Source: Flavobacterium sp.
GTDB taxonomy: Bacteria; Bacteroidota; Bacteroidia; Flavobacteriales; Flavobacteriaceae
NCBI RefSeq assembly: GCF_035195345.1
Contig: NZ_CP136574.1
Coordinates: 1,355,871-1,419,870, forward strand
Direction: 5' to 3'
Length of the DNA stretch: 64,000 bases
The notes under the pieces are model-generated. The model was not told where the DNA came from. It saw only the letters and a list, made by a program, of their open reading frames with translations, and did not search any database. Below, piece after piece: positions 1-7,914 of the stretch (positions are counted from its first letter, which is position 1; every line of letters starts with the position of its first letter). A program made the translations under genes and the position numbers.

Positions 1-62
1 GTTTATTAGTGGCTGATGGAACAGACATATTAGCAGATGTAAAAAAATCATTAGGTTTCTAA
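1..62 (+). CDS. C-terminal end of an OmpH/Skp-family periplasmic chaperone (partial)
   Basis: Only the last 19 codons are present, cut by the window edge. The visible tail ends LLVADGTDILADVKKSLGF before a TAA. This resembles the C-terminus of flavobacterial OmpH/Skp-like chaperones, which guide outer membrane proteins through the periplasm. Such genes commonly precede murI in this group, which agrees with murI following here. A strong terminator lies immediately downstream. The assignment rests on a short tail and on gene order, so it is tentative. Confidence 0.45.
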   Translation, partial: LLVADGTDILADVKKSLGF

Positions 63-84
63 TATTTCAACCTAAACAATTAAA

Positions 85-124
85 AACTGCTCAATCTTGA
101 TACGGATTGAGCAGTTTTTTTTTA
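85..124 (+). terminator. Intrinsic terminator after the OmpH-like gene
   Basis: A perfect 12-bp stem (85-96 pairs with 105-116) with an 8-nt loop runs into a T tract. It ends the transcript from the left and lies only 11 bp before the murI ATG, so murI needs its own promoter or readthrough. Confidence 0.85.
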
Positions 125-130
125 TTTTTG
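123..130 (+). promoter_or_regulatory. Putative -7 box of the murI promoter (TATTTTTG)
   Basis: The 8-mer fits the Bacteroidota -7 consensus TAnnTTTG. It sits in the T tract of the upstream terminator, and only 5 nt separate its final G from the murI ATG. Transcription would then begin at or next to the start codon. No clear -33 element is visible because that region is the terminator stem. Confidence 0.4.
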
Positions 131-135
131 TTTAT

Positions 136-915
136 ATGAAACAAGAAAATGCCATAGGATTGTTTGATTCTGGAATTGGAGGAACTTCTATTTGGAAAGA
201 GGTTCACGCATTATTACCAAATGAGAACACAATATACCTTGCCGACAGCAAGAATGCTCCTTATGGATTAAAATCAAAAGATGAAATTATAGGACTAAGC
301 TGCAAAAATACGGAACTTTTACTTGAACTAAATTGCAAGATTATCATTGTAGCTTGCAATACAGCCACAACAAACGCGATGAAAGAATTACGAACAAAGT
401 ACAAAGTCCCGTTTATTGGAATCGAGCCAGCCATAAAACCTGCAGCTTTACAATCTAAAACACATACCATTGGAATTCTTGCAACTAAAGGAACCCTGAA
501 TAGTGAATTGTTTCACCAAAGTGTCTCAAATCATCCAGATGTTAGAATCATCGAACAAATAGGTCACGGTTTAGTTCAATTAATTGAAAATGGAGATATT
601 GATTCGCCAGAAATGCTAGAACTTTTAAAAAGTTATCTCATTCCAATGGTAGAAAAAAATATTGACTATTTAGTATTAGGTTGCAGTCATTACCCCTATC
701 TAATTCCGCAAATTAAAAAAATCATCCCTGCTTCAATTAAAATAATAGATTCAGGAGAAGCAGTAGCTAAACAGACTCGAAAGGTTTTAGAGCAACATCA
801 GCTATTGAATATTTCGAATGAAAAAAGTGTACAATTATTCTATACGAATAGTGAGCCGCATGTTTTAGAAAACATTTTAAACAATCAGGAAAAAGTTGTG
901 TACAAACAATTTTAG
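136..915 (+). CDS. murI: Glutamate racemase
   Basis: Converts L-glutamate to D-glutamate for peptidoglycan in the cytoplasm, without a cofactor. The predicted protein has 259 residues, normal for MurI. The N-terminal DSGIGG motif is present, as are both catalytic cysteine motifs, ACNTAT in the first half and GCSHYP in the second. The reading frame is open back to position 97, but that extension lies inside the terminator hairpin and would add a non-homologous stretch, so the ATG at 136 (MKQENAIGLF) is chosen. The stop overlaps the end of the convergent gene by a few bases. The call is secure. Confidence 0.96.
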   Translation: MKQENAIGLFDSGIGGTSIWKEVHALLPNENTIYLADSKNAPYGLKSKDEIIGLSCKNTELLLELNCKIIIVACNTATTNAMKELRTKYKVPFIGIEPAIKPAALQSKTHTIGILATKGTLNSELFHQSVSNHPDVRIIEQIGHGLVQLIENGDIDSPEMLELLKSYLIPMVEKNIDYLVLGCSHYPYLIPQIKKIIPASIKIIDSGEAVAKQTRKVLEQHQLLNISNEKSVQLFYTNSEPHVLENILNNQEKVVYKQF

Positions 916-1424
916 TCTTTAAACCAACCAGAGTACATTACATAATTATTAGAAATTCGTTCAATTTCACCCGCAAAGTCACTTTGATTTATATCTTTTA
1001 CTTTTTTGGCAGGAACACCCGCATAAATACAACCCGATTCTACAATTGTATTTTGTGTTACAACAGAACCAGCAGCTACAATTGAATTACTTCCTATAAC
1101 GCAATTATCCATTACAATAGCTCCCATTCCAATAAGCACATTATCATTAATGGTACAACCATGAACAATAGCATTATGTCCAATGGAAACATTATTCCCT
1201 ATAATTGTAGGATGCTTTAAGTAGGTACAATGTACAACCGCACCATCTTGAATATTTACTTTATTGCCAATTGAAATAGAATTTACATCGCCACGAATTA
1301 CAGCATTAAACCAAACACTACAATTGGAACCAAAGGTTACATCACCAACTATCGTTGCATTTTCTGCCACATAGCAATCTTGAGGGATTTGAGGATACTT
1401 TCCGTTTACTTCTTTAATTAACAT
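912..1424 (-). CDS. Gamma-carbonic anhydrase-like hexapeptide-repeat protein
   Basis: A 170-residue left-handed beta-helix protein of the YrdA/PaaY/gamma-carbonic anhydrase family. Hexapeptide repeats of the (I/V)G-x-x-(S/A)-x type run through most of the length (for example IIGNNVSIGHNAIVHG). The histidines in VVHC and in GHNAIVHG match the zinc ligands of gamma carbonic anhydrases. These proteins form trimers. Whether this one hydrates CO2 or is an acyltransferase-like relative cannot be told from sequence. The frame extends upstream to 1466, but the ATG at 1424 (MLIKEVNG) matches family starts, and the extension crosses the neighbour's terminator. It converges with murI. Confidence 0.88.
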   Translation of the reverse strand: MLIKEVNGKYPQIPQDCYVAENATIVGDVTFGSNCSVWFNAVIRGDVNSISIGNKVNIQDGAVVHCTYLKHPTIIGNNVSIGHNAIVHGCTINDNVLIGMGAIVMDNCVIGSNSIVAAGSVVTQNTIVESGCIYAGVPAKKVKDINQSDFAGEIERISNNYVMYSGWFKD

Positions 1425-1436
1425 AATTATCTTTTT

Positions 1437-1465
1437 AAAAAAAATGTCCCGAATAAATCGGGACA
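1437..1465 (-). terminator. Intrinsic terminator of the PorP/SprF-like gene
   Basis: An 8-bp stem (TGTCCCGA 1445-1452 with TCGGGACA 1458-1465) and 5-nt loop are followed on the minus strand by a U tract (plus-strand A run ending at 1444). It separates the PorP/SprF-like gene from the carbonic anhydrase-like gene. Confidence 0.85.
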
Positions 1466-1471
1466 AATATA
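1464..1471 (-). promoter_or_regulatory. Putative -7 box for the carbonic anhydrase-like gene (TATATTTG)
   Basis: The minus-strand 8-mer TATATTTG fits TAnnTTTG and overlaps the first bases of the upstream terminator stem. Transcription would start inside the hairpin sequence, about 35 nt before the ATG at 1424. Confidence 0.35.
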
Positions 1472-1487
1472 ATTGAAAAATTTGTTC

Positions 1488-2486
1488 TTAATTAACTGCA
1501 GGACAATTACAATCCCAAGCTTTGTCTTTACAGAAAACGTTAATACCTAATGTAATTTGATGAAAACCACCGTTATCAAACTTAACATCACCCATAATAT
1601 GAGAATATGTATAAGAGAACATAAATTTATCATAATTCAATCCAATTATAGGAGTAATCCATTGTAATTTTTGCTCTTGTAATCCACTTCCATCAACATA
1701 TTGAGCACCATCAAAACTTCTTCTGTAAGACAATCCTCCCCAAAGTTTACCAAATTCTAATTGTTTGTAAACTTTTAAATTTAAATCAATAGATTTTTCT
1801 TTAGTTTCTGAGACATATTGAAACATGAATGAAGGTTCAAATAACAAATCATTCTCATTACCAAACACTGCACCAGCGCTCCATAAATATTTACTTAAAT
1901 TGTCAGACTCAATATCTCTAGTATATAATTCTCTTCTACTCGCTAAGAAATTTTTAATTGTAAAATGCGTAAAGAAATCCATATAGTGGTATGAAACCCC
2001 TAAGTCCACATTAAAATAAGAATCTTTCTGAATAACCCCTTGAACAATAACTGGGTCAAAACCTCTATAATCTCTACCATCAATATTACTCTGAACAAAA
2101 GCAGCACTTAAACCAAAAGATAATTGATTTAAATCTAAAGTTCCTCTAGAAAATCTTAAATGATGCGCATAAGTAAACTTAGCACCTTGCTGTGAATGAT
2201 ATCCATTTTTATCATTAAAGAAAATCATTCCTAATCCAGATATACCATCTTCATCTAAAGCTGTATTAAAACTAACGGTTTGCAAAGCTGGAGCATCTTC
2301 TTGACCAAACCATTGTTGACGTCCAGTCAATCTAATTTTTCCACAATTAGCAGCACCTGCCATTGAAGGGTGAATTAAATAATAATTATCCGACAAATAA
2401 TCCGAATAAACAGCAACCCCTTCTTGAGCGAAAGAAAATTGTGCTAATAAAAATGCTAAAATAAAATAACTCTTTTTAAAATTCAT
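1488..2486 (-). CDS. PorP/SprF family outer membrane protein (type IX secretion-associated)
   Basis: A 332-residue protein with a signal peptide ending near FSFAQ, followed by the family hallmark N-terminus in which a short segment leads to a Y-x-x-HPSMAGA motif. The rest alternates short beta strands, as expected for an outer membrane barrel. Members are usually paired with large type IX-secreted adhesins (SprF with SprB) or sit in the gldKLMN/porP cluster. Here no adhesin or gld gene is adjacent, so the partner is unknown. It forms a single-gene unit with its own promoter and terminator. Family assignment is firm; the specific role is inferred. Confidence 0.85.
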   Translation of the reverse strand: MNFKKSYFILAFLLAQFSFAQEGVAVYSDYLSDNYYLIHPSMAGAANCGKIRLTGRQQWFGQEDAPALQTVSFNTALDEDGISGLGMIFFNDKNGYHSQQGAKFTYAHHLRFSRGTLDLNQLSFGLSAAFVQSNIDGRDYRGFDPVIVQGVIQKDSYFNVDLGVSYHYMDFFTHFTIKNFLASRRELYTRDIESDNLSKYLWSAGAVFGNENDLLFEPSFMFQYVSETKEKSIDLNLKVYKQLEFGKLWGGLSYRRSFDGAQYVDGSGLQEQKLQWITPIIGLNYDKFMFSYTYSHIMGDVKFDNGGFHQITLGINVFCKDKAWDCNCPAVN

Positions 2487-2617
2487 TGTAGTTATTGTTT
2501 AATGAAAACATAATTCTTTTTAATTCTAATTGTACTTAAAAGTTCTAAAATTAGAATATTATTAATAATAAAAAAACTTCTAAATAAATTAAATTCTTCT
2601 TTTTACTATGAACTTGC

Positions 2618-2625
2618 CAAAGATA
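2618..2625 (-). promoter_or_regulatory. Putative -7 box of the PorP/SprF-like gene (TATCTTTG)
   Basis: An exact TAnnTTTG match on the minus strand, about 130 nt upstream of the ATG, which implies a long A/T-rich leader. No matching -33 element is evident. Confidence 0.4.
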
Positions 2626-2798
2626 TAAATTTTTAGGTTTCTTTTACCTTTCGAATAAAATATTCTTAAGTTAAATTTACATTTTTTTAATATTTGAAAA
2701 AAAAGGAACAACTTTGTAATAATAATTTATCAAAATAAAATAAAAAGTTAAATACAAAAGTCTACATCTAAAATAATCCGCATATCTTTTGAACTTTG

Positions 2799-2806
2799 TA
2801 TCTTTG
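2799..2806 (+). promoter_or_regulatory. Putative -7 box of the Nfu gene (TATCTTTG)
   Basis: An exact TAnnTTTG match 17 nt before the ATG at 2824, the usual short spacing for this group. Confidence 0.5.
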
Positions 2807-2823
2807 CAAAAAACAATATCAAA

Positions 2824-3723
2824 ATGCAAGTAATCGCAACAAAAATAACTCAAAATCCAGCCATTGTAAAATTTGAATTGGATGAAATAATCGTTAGAAC
2901 CGAAAATTTTGAATTCAAAAACATTGACGAAACACAAAATTCTCCCTTAGCAAAACAATTATTTTTTTTACCATTTGTGAAAACAGTCTATATTTCAGGA
3001 AATTTCATAGCTATTGAAAAATTTTCAATAGTAGAATGGAAAGATGTTCAAGAAGACGTAGCAAATCAAATCAACGAATTTATATCGAATGGTGGTGTAA
3101 TTATACAAATTGACGAAAACAAGTCAAAAAAACAACCTGTAACCGTTTATGCTGAAACCACACCCAATCCAGCTGTTTTAAAATTTGTTTGCAACAAACT
3201 GTTAACTAAAACAGCACTGGAATGTAAAAATATAGACGAAACAATTGCCTCTCCATTAGCAAAAGAATTATTTAAATTCCCATTTGTAAAAGAAATTTTT
3301 ATAGATGAAAATTATATTTCTGTAACCAAATTTGCTATAACTGAATGGGACGAAATTACATTAGAAATTAGAACTTTCATTAAAGAATACATTGAAAACG
3401 GGAAAACCGTTATTGATGAAACTGCAATTGTAAAAACGGAGATACATCAAAAACAACAAGAAGCTTATTTCGATACACTTGATGTAACTTCACAACAAAT
3501 CATTAACATTATTGAAGAATATGTAAAACCAGCTGTTCAAAGCGATGGTGGAAACATTATGTTTGAATCTTTTGATCCAATTGAAAAAAGAGTTAAAGTT
3601 GTTTTACAAGGCGCATGCAGTGGTTGCCCTTCTTCTACCTTCACTTTAAAAAATGGTATTGAAAACATGCTTAAAGACATGCTTAAAGACGAAGCTATTA
3701 AAGTAGAAGCCATTAATGGTTAA
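2824..3723 (+). CDS. NifU/Nfu-type iron-sulfur cluster scaffold with duplicated N-terminal domain
   Basis: Delivers or assembles Fe-S clusters in the cytoplasm. The 299-residue protein has two tandem copies of the Nfu N-terminal domain (about residues 1-95 and 105-195; compare NIDETQNSPLAKQL with NIDETIASPLAKEL). These are followed by the C-terminal NifU-like domain (about 215-299) carrying the cluster-binding CSGC in GACSGCPSS. Most bacterial Nfu proteins have one N-terminal domain, so the duplication is notable. It is monocistronic, with its own promoter and a bidirectional terminator shared with the convergent phosphate transporter gene. Confidence 0.9.
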   Translation: MQVIATKITQNPAIVKFELDEIIVRTENFEFKNIDETQNSPLAKQLFFLPFVKTVYISGNFIAIEKFSIVEWKDVQEDVANQINEFISNGGVIIQIDENKSKKQPVTVYAETTPNPAVLKFVCNKLLTKTALECKNIDETIASPLAKELFKFPFVKEIFIDENYISVTKFAITEWDEITLEIRTFIKEYIENGKTVIDETAIVKTEIHQKQQEAYFDTLDVTSQQIINIIEEYVKPAVQSDGGNIMFESFDPIEKRVKVVLQGACSGCPSSTFTLKNGIENMLKDMLKDEAIKVEAING

Positions 3724-3738
3724 CAAAACTACTTTATA

Positions 3739-3777
3739 AATCATAAAAAAGAGCCTTTCGGCTCTTTTTTTATGATT
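3739..3777. terminator. Bidirectional terminator between the Nfu and phosphate transporter genes
   Basis: A GC core (GAGCC 751-755 with GGCTC 760-764 of the 3 kb block, loop TTTC) is extended by A/T pairs, with A tract on one side and T tract on the other. It can serve both convergent genes. Confidence 0.85.
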
Positions 3778-3778
3778 G

Positions 3779-6031
3779 TTACTTCTTATTATTCTGTAAG
3801 TTAAATTCTCTAAACAATTCTAGCAAGTTCATGATAGATTTTATCAAATCATTTGTTTCAAGTAATAAAGAGAAATACAATTTACTGTTTTTAGGACTTG
3901 TCTCTATAGTTCTAATGCGAACAATTTGTTTAGTAATTAATTCTGAAACAGTATCTAAAAACACATTTTTGTCTTTTAAAATAATATCTAGTTTTGAAAA
4001 ATCTTCTGAATTAAAACTCTCTTCTAAACGACTAAATAATTCTTGCAATTGAGTATCAACCGTTTTAAGATCGCGAATTTGATTGAATTTCAGTTTTTTA
4101 TGATTATTATTTACATGAGAATGGCTATTGGAAGTAATAAATTCAATTGACTGCACCATATCTTGCAAATAACCTAGTATCAAAATATAAAATTTACTAG
4201 CCTCAACTGAATTTTCATCGAGATTTTTGATAAAATAGAAAACATTGCTTTTTAATTCATCAATTTCTTTTTCAAGTTTCTTGAGTGATTTCTTATTTTC
4301 TTTCAGTTTTGTCAAATCTTGTAATCCCAAATTATCAATAACATTTGAATACAAAGTACTCGTTTTGCGTAAAACTTTAGAAATTTGAGAAGAACTTTCA
4401 TTAATCATTTCTTTTAATGTTACAATATCTTCTTTACGTAAACTTTTAATTTCTTCTTCTTCGATAAGTTTCTTTTTATGAACTTGGTTACTTCTGTAAA
4501 AGAAAAGAGCAACGATAATCATAAAAGCAAAGAATGCAAACACTTCACCAACAAACAAAATGTAAGCAATGATGGCTGATGATAAGAAAGCGGCTAATGC
4601 AGTTACAAACCAACCACCAATTACATTGAACACACCTGCAACTCGATATACAGCACTTTCTCTATCCCAAGCTCTATCCGCAAAGGAGGAACCCATGGCC
4701 ACCATAAATGTAACATACGTTGTAGATAAAGGCAATTTCATTGATGTTCCAATAGAAATTAAAACCGATGCCACAATTAAATTTACTGAAGCACGAACCA
4801 TATCAAACATAGGCTGTTCGTCTCTTTTTCCAGTATATTCCGGTTGTACAAACTGAGCATCTAATTTTTGCTGTACCGATTTTGGTAAAATAAAACTAAT
4901 TATATTACCAATATACATAATACCACGAACTAAATTTCTAGATAAATTATTGGCATTGTATTTCTCATTTCCATCACCTTGACGTGATAAATTTTGTTCT
5001 GTTTCAATAACTGTTCTCGCTTTTTTAGACGTCCATAAGGTATAAACCATTACTAAACCTGCCAATGCTAAGAAGATAAATGGTGCAGGCAAATTATCTT
5101 TTTCTAATCCGGTCATCATAAATTCAGTTGCTCCAACTGTTTGCCCAGGTGCTGACCAAATTTCAAAAGCTTGATAAGCAGCAATTGGCACACCAATAAA
5201 GTTTACTAAATCGTTTCCAGCAAAAGCAAGTGCTAATCCAAAAGTACCAACTATAATAATAAATTTAAAAACACTGTATTTAAAAACACTTATTAATAAT
5301 TGACAAACGATTGTCCATAAAATCAATGAATATGCAATAATTGTAAACGGACTTTCTTTAATGAAATCTTTTACTTCTGACGGCACAAATGTTATTGATT
5401 TTAATCCTTTTACCAAAATGAAAAAAGTAATAGCTGTCATGGCAACTCCACCAAAAACAGCAGCAACATACTTATATCTTTTTTCGATATGGAATGTAAA
5501 AATTAACCTTGAAACATATTGTACTAACGAACCTAATGCAAAAGATAATGCTACTGATAATAAAATACTATAAACAATTTCGGTCGCTTTTTCAGTATTA
5601 ATATAATTATCTAATGTACTAAAACTATCTCCACTTACAACTACTTTATAAATCGCTAATACGACTGAAGCTCCTAATAATGAAAAAATCACAGAAACTG
5701 TAGTTGAAGTTGGCAATCCTAATGTGTTAAAAACATCTAGCAATAATACATCTGTAATCATTACCGCTAAAAAGATAATAATTACGTCATTAAAGCTAAA
5801 CATACTTGGAGTAAATATTCCATTTCGGGCAATTTCCATCATCCCGTTTGAGTACAAAGCTCCAACTGCAACTCCAATACTCGCAACAATCATAATTGTC
5901 TTAAACGAAACCGCTTTTGATCCAATTGCAGAGTTTAAAAAATTAACTGCGTCATTACTAACCCCTACCATCAAATCAGTGATAGCAAGTATAGCTAAAG
6001 CAATTAACATCATAATATAAATCTGTTCCAT
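3779..6031 (-). CDS. pit: Inorganic phosphate transporter, Pit family, with C-terminal PhoU/DUF47-like helical region
   Basis: Inner membrane, cation-coupled phosphate uptake. The 750-residue protein carries both halves of the Pit inverted repeat: GVSNDAVNFLNSAIGSKAV near residue 23, and AGNDLVNFIGVPIAAYQ near residue 270. About a dozen hydrophobic helices occupy residues 1-520. From about 540 to the end it is charged and coiled-coil-like, resembling the separate PhoU/DUF47 regulators found beside pit genes elsewhere. Long fused forms of this kind are common in Bacteroidota. The ATG at 6031 is followed directly by the first membrane helix. An 11-bp direct repeat upstream (6076-6097) suggests phosphate control. 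Confidence 0.9.
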   Translation of the reverse strand: MEQIYIMMLIALAILAITDLMVGVSNDAVNFLNSAIGSKAVSFKTIMIVASIGVAVGALYSNGMMEIARNGIFTPSMFSFNDVIIIFLAVMITDVLLLDVFNTLGLPTSTTVSVIFSLLGASVVLAIYKVVVSGDSFSTLDNYINTEKATEIVYSILLSVALSFALGSLVQYVSRLIFTFHIEKRYKYVAAVFGGVAMTAITFFILVKGLKSITFVPSEVKDFIKESPFTIIAYSLILWTIVCQLLISVFKYSVFKFIIIVGTFGLALAFAGNDLVNFIGVPIAAYQAFEIWSAPGQTVGATEFMMTGLEKDNLPAPFIFLALAGLVMVYTLWTSKKARTVIETEQNLSRQGDGNEKYNANNLSRNLVRGIMYIGNIISFILPKSVQQKLDAQFVQPEYTGKRDEQPMFDMVRASVNLIVASVLISIGTSMKLPLSTTYVTFMVAMGSSFADRAWDRESAVYRVAGVFNVIGGWFVTALAAFLSSAIIAYILFVGEVFAFFAFMIIVALFFYRSNQVHKKKLIEEEEIKSLRKEDIVTLKEMINESSSQISKVLRKTSTLYSNVIDNLGLQDLTKLKENKKSLKKLEKEIDELKSNVFYFIKNLDENSVEASKFYILILGYLQDMVQSIEFITSNSHSHVNNNHKKLKFNQIRDLKTVDTQLQELFSRLEESFNSEDFSKLDIILKDKNVFLDTVSELITKQIVRIRTIETSPKNSKLYFSLLLETNDLIKSIMNLLELFREFNLQNNKK

Positions 6032-6075
6032 TTGTATAATTTAATAATATGCAAAAGTCTTTCAAGAATTCTGTT

Positions 6076-6097
6076 TTAATGTTAACTTAATGTTATC
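6076..6097 (-). promoter_or_regulatory. Two adjacent 11-bp direct repeats upstream of the phosphate transporter (Pho-box-like)
   Basis: TTAATGTTAAC (6076-6086) is followed directly by TTAATGTTATC (6087-6097), 10 of 11 identical. On the gene's strand this gives ATAACA and TTAACA at an 11-bp period, the spacing used by PhoB/PhoP-type response regulators. It lies 45-66 bp before the start codon. That it is a Pho box is inference from spacing and the target gene. Confidence 0.4.
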
Positions 6098-6313
6098 AAT
6101 TTAAAAAATGAAGGTTTAAATCTAGAAAAAACAATGCTATAAATTTGCAATTAAAATATTTCAATAAGTACATATTGTTAAAACAACAACTTATGTTAAA
6201 AATCTGAATTTTTAGTTTCTTTTTTACGTTTCAATTCAAAATAATGCATCAAAAAACTAAAGCATAAAAAATAAGGTTTTTAAGTTTTTTTTAGGCTTAA
6301 AAGATTCTCTGAA

Positions 6314-6321
6314 TATCTTTG
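6314..6321 (+). promoter_or_regulatory. Putative -7 box of the MscS gene (TATCTTTG)
   Basis: An exact TAnnTTTG match 14 nt upstream of the ATG at 6336. Confidence 0.5.
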
Positions 6322-6335
6322 CAAAAAAATTAAAT

Positions 6336-7154
6336 ATGACAACAATAGAAATAGAAAATTATTTTGAAACGATAAAAAAATTAATCTTAGAATATTCTCC
6401 TAAATTTATTATAGCAATTGTTATTCTTTTAATTGGACTTTGGGGAAGCAGTTTTATTACCAAAACCGCCAAAAAGATAATGTTGAAACGAAAAATTGAA
6501 CTAACACTTTCAACTTTTATTGGAAATGTGATTTTTTGGACACTCCGAATTCTATTATTTGTCACCGTAATTTCAAAACTTGGCATTGAAACTTCTGCCT
6601 TTGTAACTATTTTAGGTGCCGCAGGTTTAGCTATTGGTCTTTCATTACAAGGCTCATTATCAAACTTTGCTGGTGGTATTTTAATTATTTTATTTAAACC
6701 TTTTAGATTAGGTGATTTTATTGAGGCACAAGGCGTTCTTGGAACTGTAAAAGATATAAAAATATTTTCTACCGTTGTTACATCTCCAGATAACAAACAA
6801 ATTGTGATACCAAATGCTGCGTTATCAAACGGCGTTATTACCAATCATACCATTAACGGCATAAGAAGAGTAGATTTAATAATTTCTGTGGATTACAAAA
6901 CAGATTTACAATTAGCAAAAACAACCTTAGAGACCATTTTAGAAACAATTCCTGAAGTTTTACAAGAACCAGCGGCTATGGTATTTATAAACAATTTAGG
7001 CACAAGTTCTATTGATTTTGCCGTTAGACCATACACTAAGAACGAAAATTTCTGGAAAGTTAAATCAGATGTTTTAGAAAAAACTAAAATAGCTTTTGAC
7101 CAAGTGGGCATAGAAATTCCCTATCCACATCAAGTGGAAATTCACAAAGAATAA
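6336..7154 (+). CDS. mscS: Small-conductance mechanosensitive channel, MscS family
   Basis: An inner membrane tension-gated channel that releases osmolytes on hypo-osmotic shock. At 272 residues it is close to E. coli MscS. Three N-terminal membrane helices (about 15-35, 60-80, 85-110) end in the Gly/Ala-rich pore helix, visible as GAAGLAIGLSLQGSLSNF. The MscS beta domain follows (KPFRLGDFIE, then PNAALSNGVITN), then the alpha/beta C-terminal domain. It is single-gene, with a clear -7 box upstream, and converges with tsaB with only two bases between stops. The assignment is secure. Confidence 0.94.
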   Translation: MTTIEIENYFETIKKLILEYSPKFIIAIVILLIGLWGSSFITKTAKKIMLKRKIELTLSTFIGNVIFWTLRILLFVTVISKLGIETSAFVTILGAAGLAIGLSLQGSLSNFAGGILIILFKPFRLGDFIEAQGVLGTVKDIKIFSTVVTSPDNKQIVIPNAALSNGVITNHTINGIRRVDLIISVDYKTDLQLAKTTLETILETIPEVLQEPAAMVFINNLGTSSIDFAVRPYTKNENFWKVKSDVLEKTKIAFDQVGIEIPYPHQVEIHKE

Positions 7155-7156
7155 TT

Positions 7157-7816
7157 TTATTTTGTTAAGACAAAATCTTTCAAGTAAAAAGGTTCAAAAT
7201 AAGCGACATCAACAAAATTATTTTCTTGATATTTCTCAAAAGACAACTGACTCATTTCTTTTGCAGATGGAAATACTATAGCTGAGTGAAATATAAATTT
7301 AGAATCTGTCAAAGTATTTTTGAATTTTTCTATTCCATCGCCAACTAAATGTATCGTGTCTGAAATTTCCTGATAGAATGTCTCATCAATTATTTCAGCT
7401 TGTGTGGTTCTAATTTGTTGGTAATTTTTATCATAAAATGCTGAAAAAACTTCCATTCTACGTGCGTCAATCATCGGAATGATAATTCCATCTCCAATTT
7501 TAATTTGTTTTGCTAAAAGTTGAAGTGTGTCAATCGCAATCATTGGAATATTCAACGCATAACAAAATCCTTTTGCTGAAGAAACACCAATACGCAAACC
7601 TGTATAAGAACCTGGTCCTTGGCTAACAGCAACAGCATTCAAATCAGAAAATTGCAATTGATTTTCTGAAAGTAGTTCTGCTATAAAAACGTGTAACTTT
7701 TCGGCATGAGAAAAATTCTGCTCTGCAATTTCTCTAAAAGCTATTATTTTTCCTTCTTTAGCTATTGCAACCGAACAATTTTTTGTAGCAGTTTCTATAT
7801 TTAGAATAATTGGCAT
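7157..7816 (-). CDS. tsaB: tRNA threonylcarbamoyladenosine biosynthesis protein TsaB
   Basis: Partner of TsaD in making t6A37 in ANN-decoding tRNAs, in the cytoplasm. The 219-residue product has the ASKHA-fold start ILNIETATKNCSVAIA and the family motif SQGPGSYTGLRIG near residue 65. The length fits TsaB (TsaD is longer and has metal-binding HxxxH). The frame runs upstream to 7888 but enters a terminator, so the ATG at 7816 (MPIILNIETA) is used. It follows the efflux adaptor gene but is separated from it by a terminator and has its own -7 box. Confidence 0.93.
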   Translation of the reverse strand: MPIILNIETATKNCSVAIAKEGKIIAFREIAEQNFSHAEKLHVFIAELLSENQLQFSDLNAVAVSQGPGSYTGLRIGVSSAKGFCYALNIPMIAIDTLQLLAKQIKIGDGIIIPMIDARRMEVFSAFYDKNYQQIRTTQAEIIDETFYQEISDTIHLVGDGIEKFKNTLTDSKFIFHSAIVFPSAKEMSQLSFEKYQENNFVDVAYFEPFYLKDFVLTK

Positions 7817-7834
7817 AATGACATTTTTGAAGTG

Positions 7835-7842
7835 CAAAGTTA
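7835..7842 (-). promoter_or_regulatory. Putative -7 box of tsaB (TAACTTTG)
   Basis: A minus-strand TAnnTTTG match 18 nt before the tsaB ATG, lying just downstream of the terminator of the efflux genes. Confidence 0.45.
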
Positions 7843-7857
7843 AGAAGATAATTAGGT

Positions 7858-7884
7858 AAAAAAAATAAGACGCTATTTCTAGCG
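7858..7884 (-). terminator. Intrinsic terminator of the TolC/adaptor operon
   Basis: A 5-bp GC-rich stem (CGCTA 7871-7875 with TAGCG 7880-7884) is followed on the minus strand by a U-rich tract (plus-strand A run 7858-7865). Confidence 0.65.
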
Positions 7885-7914
7885 CCATATTTACCCAAAT
7901 AACTAATAAGAAAT

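Larger units (their letters stand above)
2487..2823. other. Divergent intergenic region between PorP/SprF-like and Nfu genes
   Basis: 337 bp of very AT-rich DNA between divergent genes. It holds one -7 box for each gene (2618-2625 minus, 2799-2806 plus). I see no RNA gene, repeat or credible small ORF; the short minus-strand open frame at 2677-2937 is low-complexity and overlaps the Nfu start. Confidence 0.6.
6032..6335. other. Divergent intergenic region between phosphate transporter and MscS genes
   Basis: 304 bp, AT-rich. It contains the paired 11-bp repeats near the transporter gene and the MscS -7 box at 6314-6321. No exact TAnnTTTG was found for the transporter. No RNA gene or plausible ORF is visible. 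Confidence 0.6.

Noticed and set aside
261..470. ORF antisense to murI
   Set aside because: A shadow of conserved coding sequence in another frame.
2677..2937. 86-codon minus-strand ORF in the intergenic region
   Set aside because: Phe/Tyr/Lys-rich translation of AT-rich DNA that overlaps the Nfu start; no support.
6359..6844. 161-codon ORF antisense to mscS
   Set aside because: Mirrors the conserved MscS coding region and has no promoter or family resemblance.
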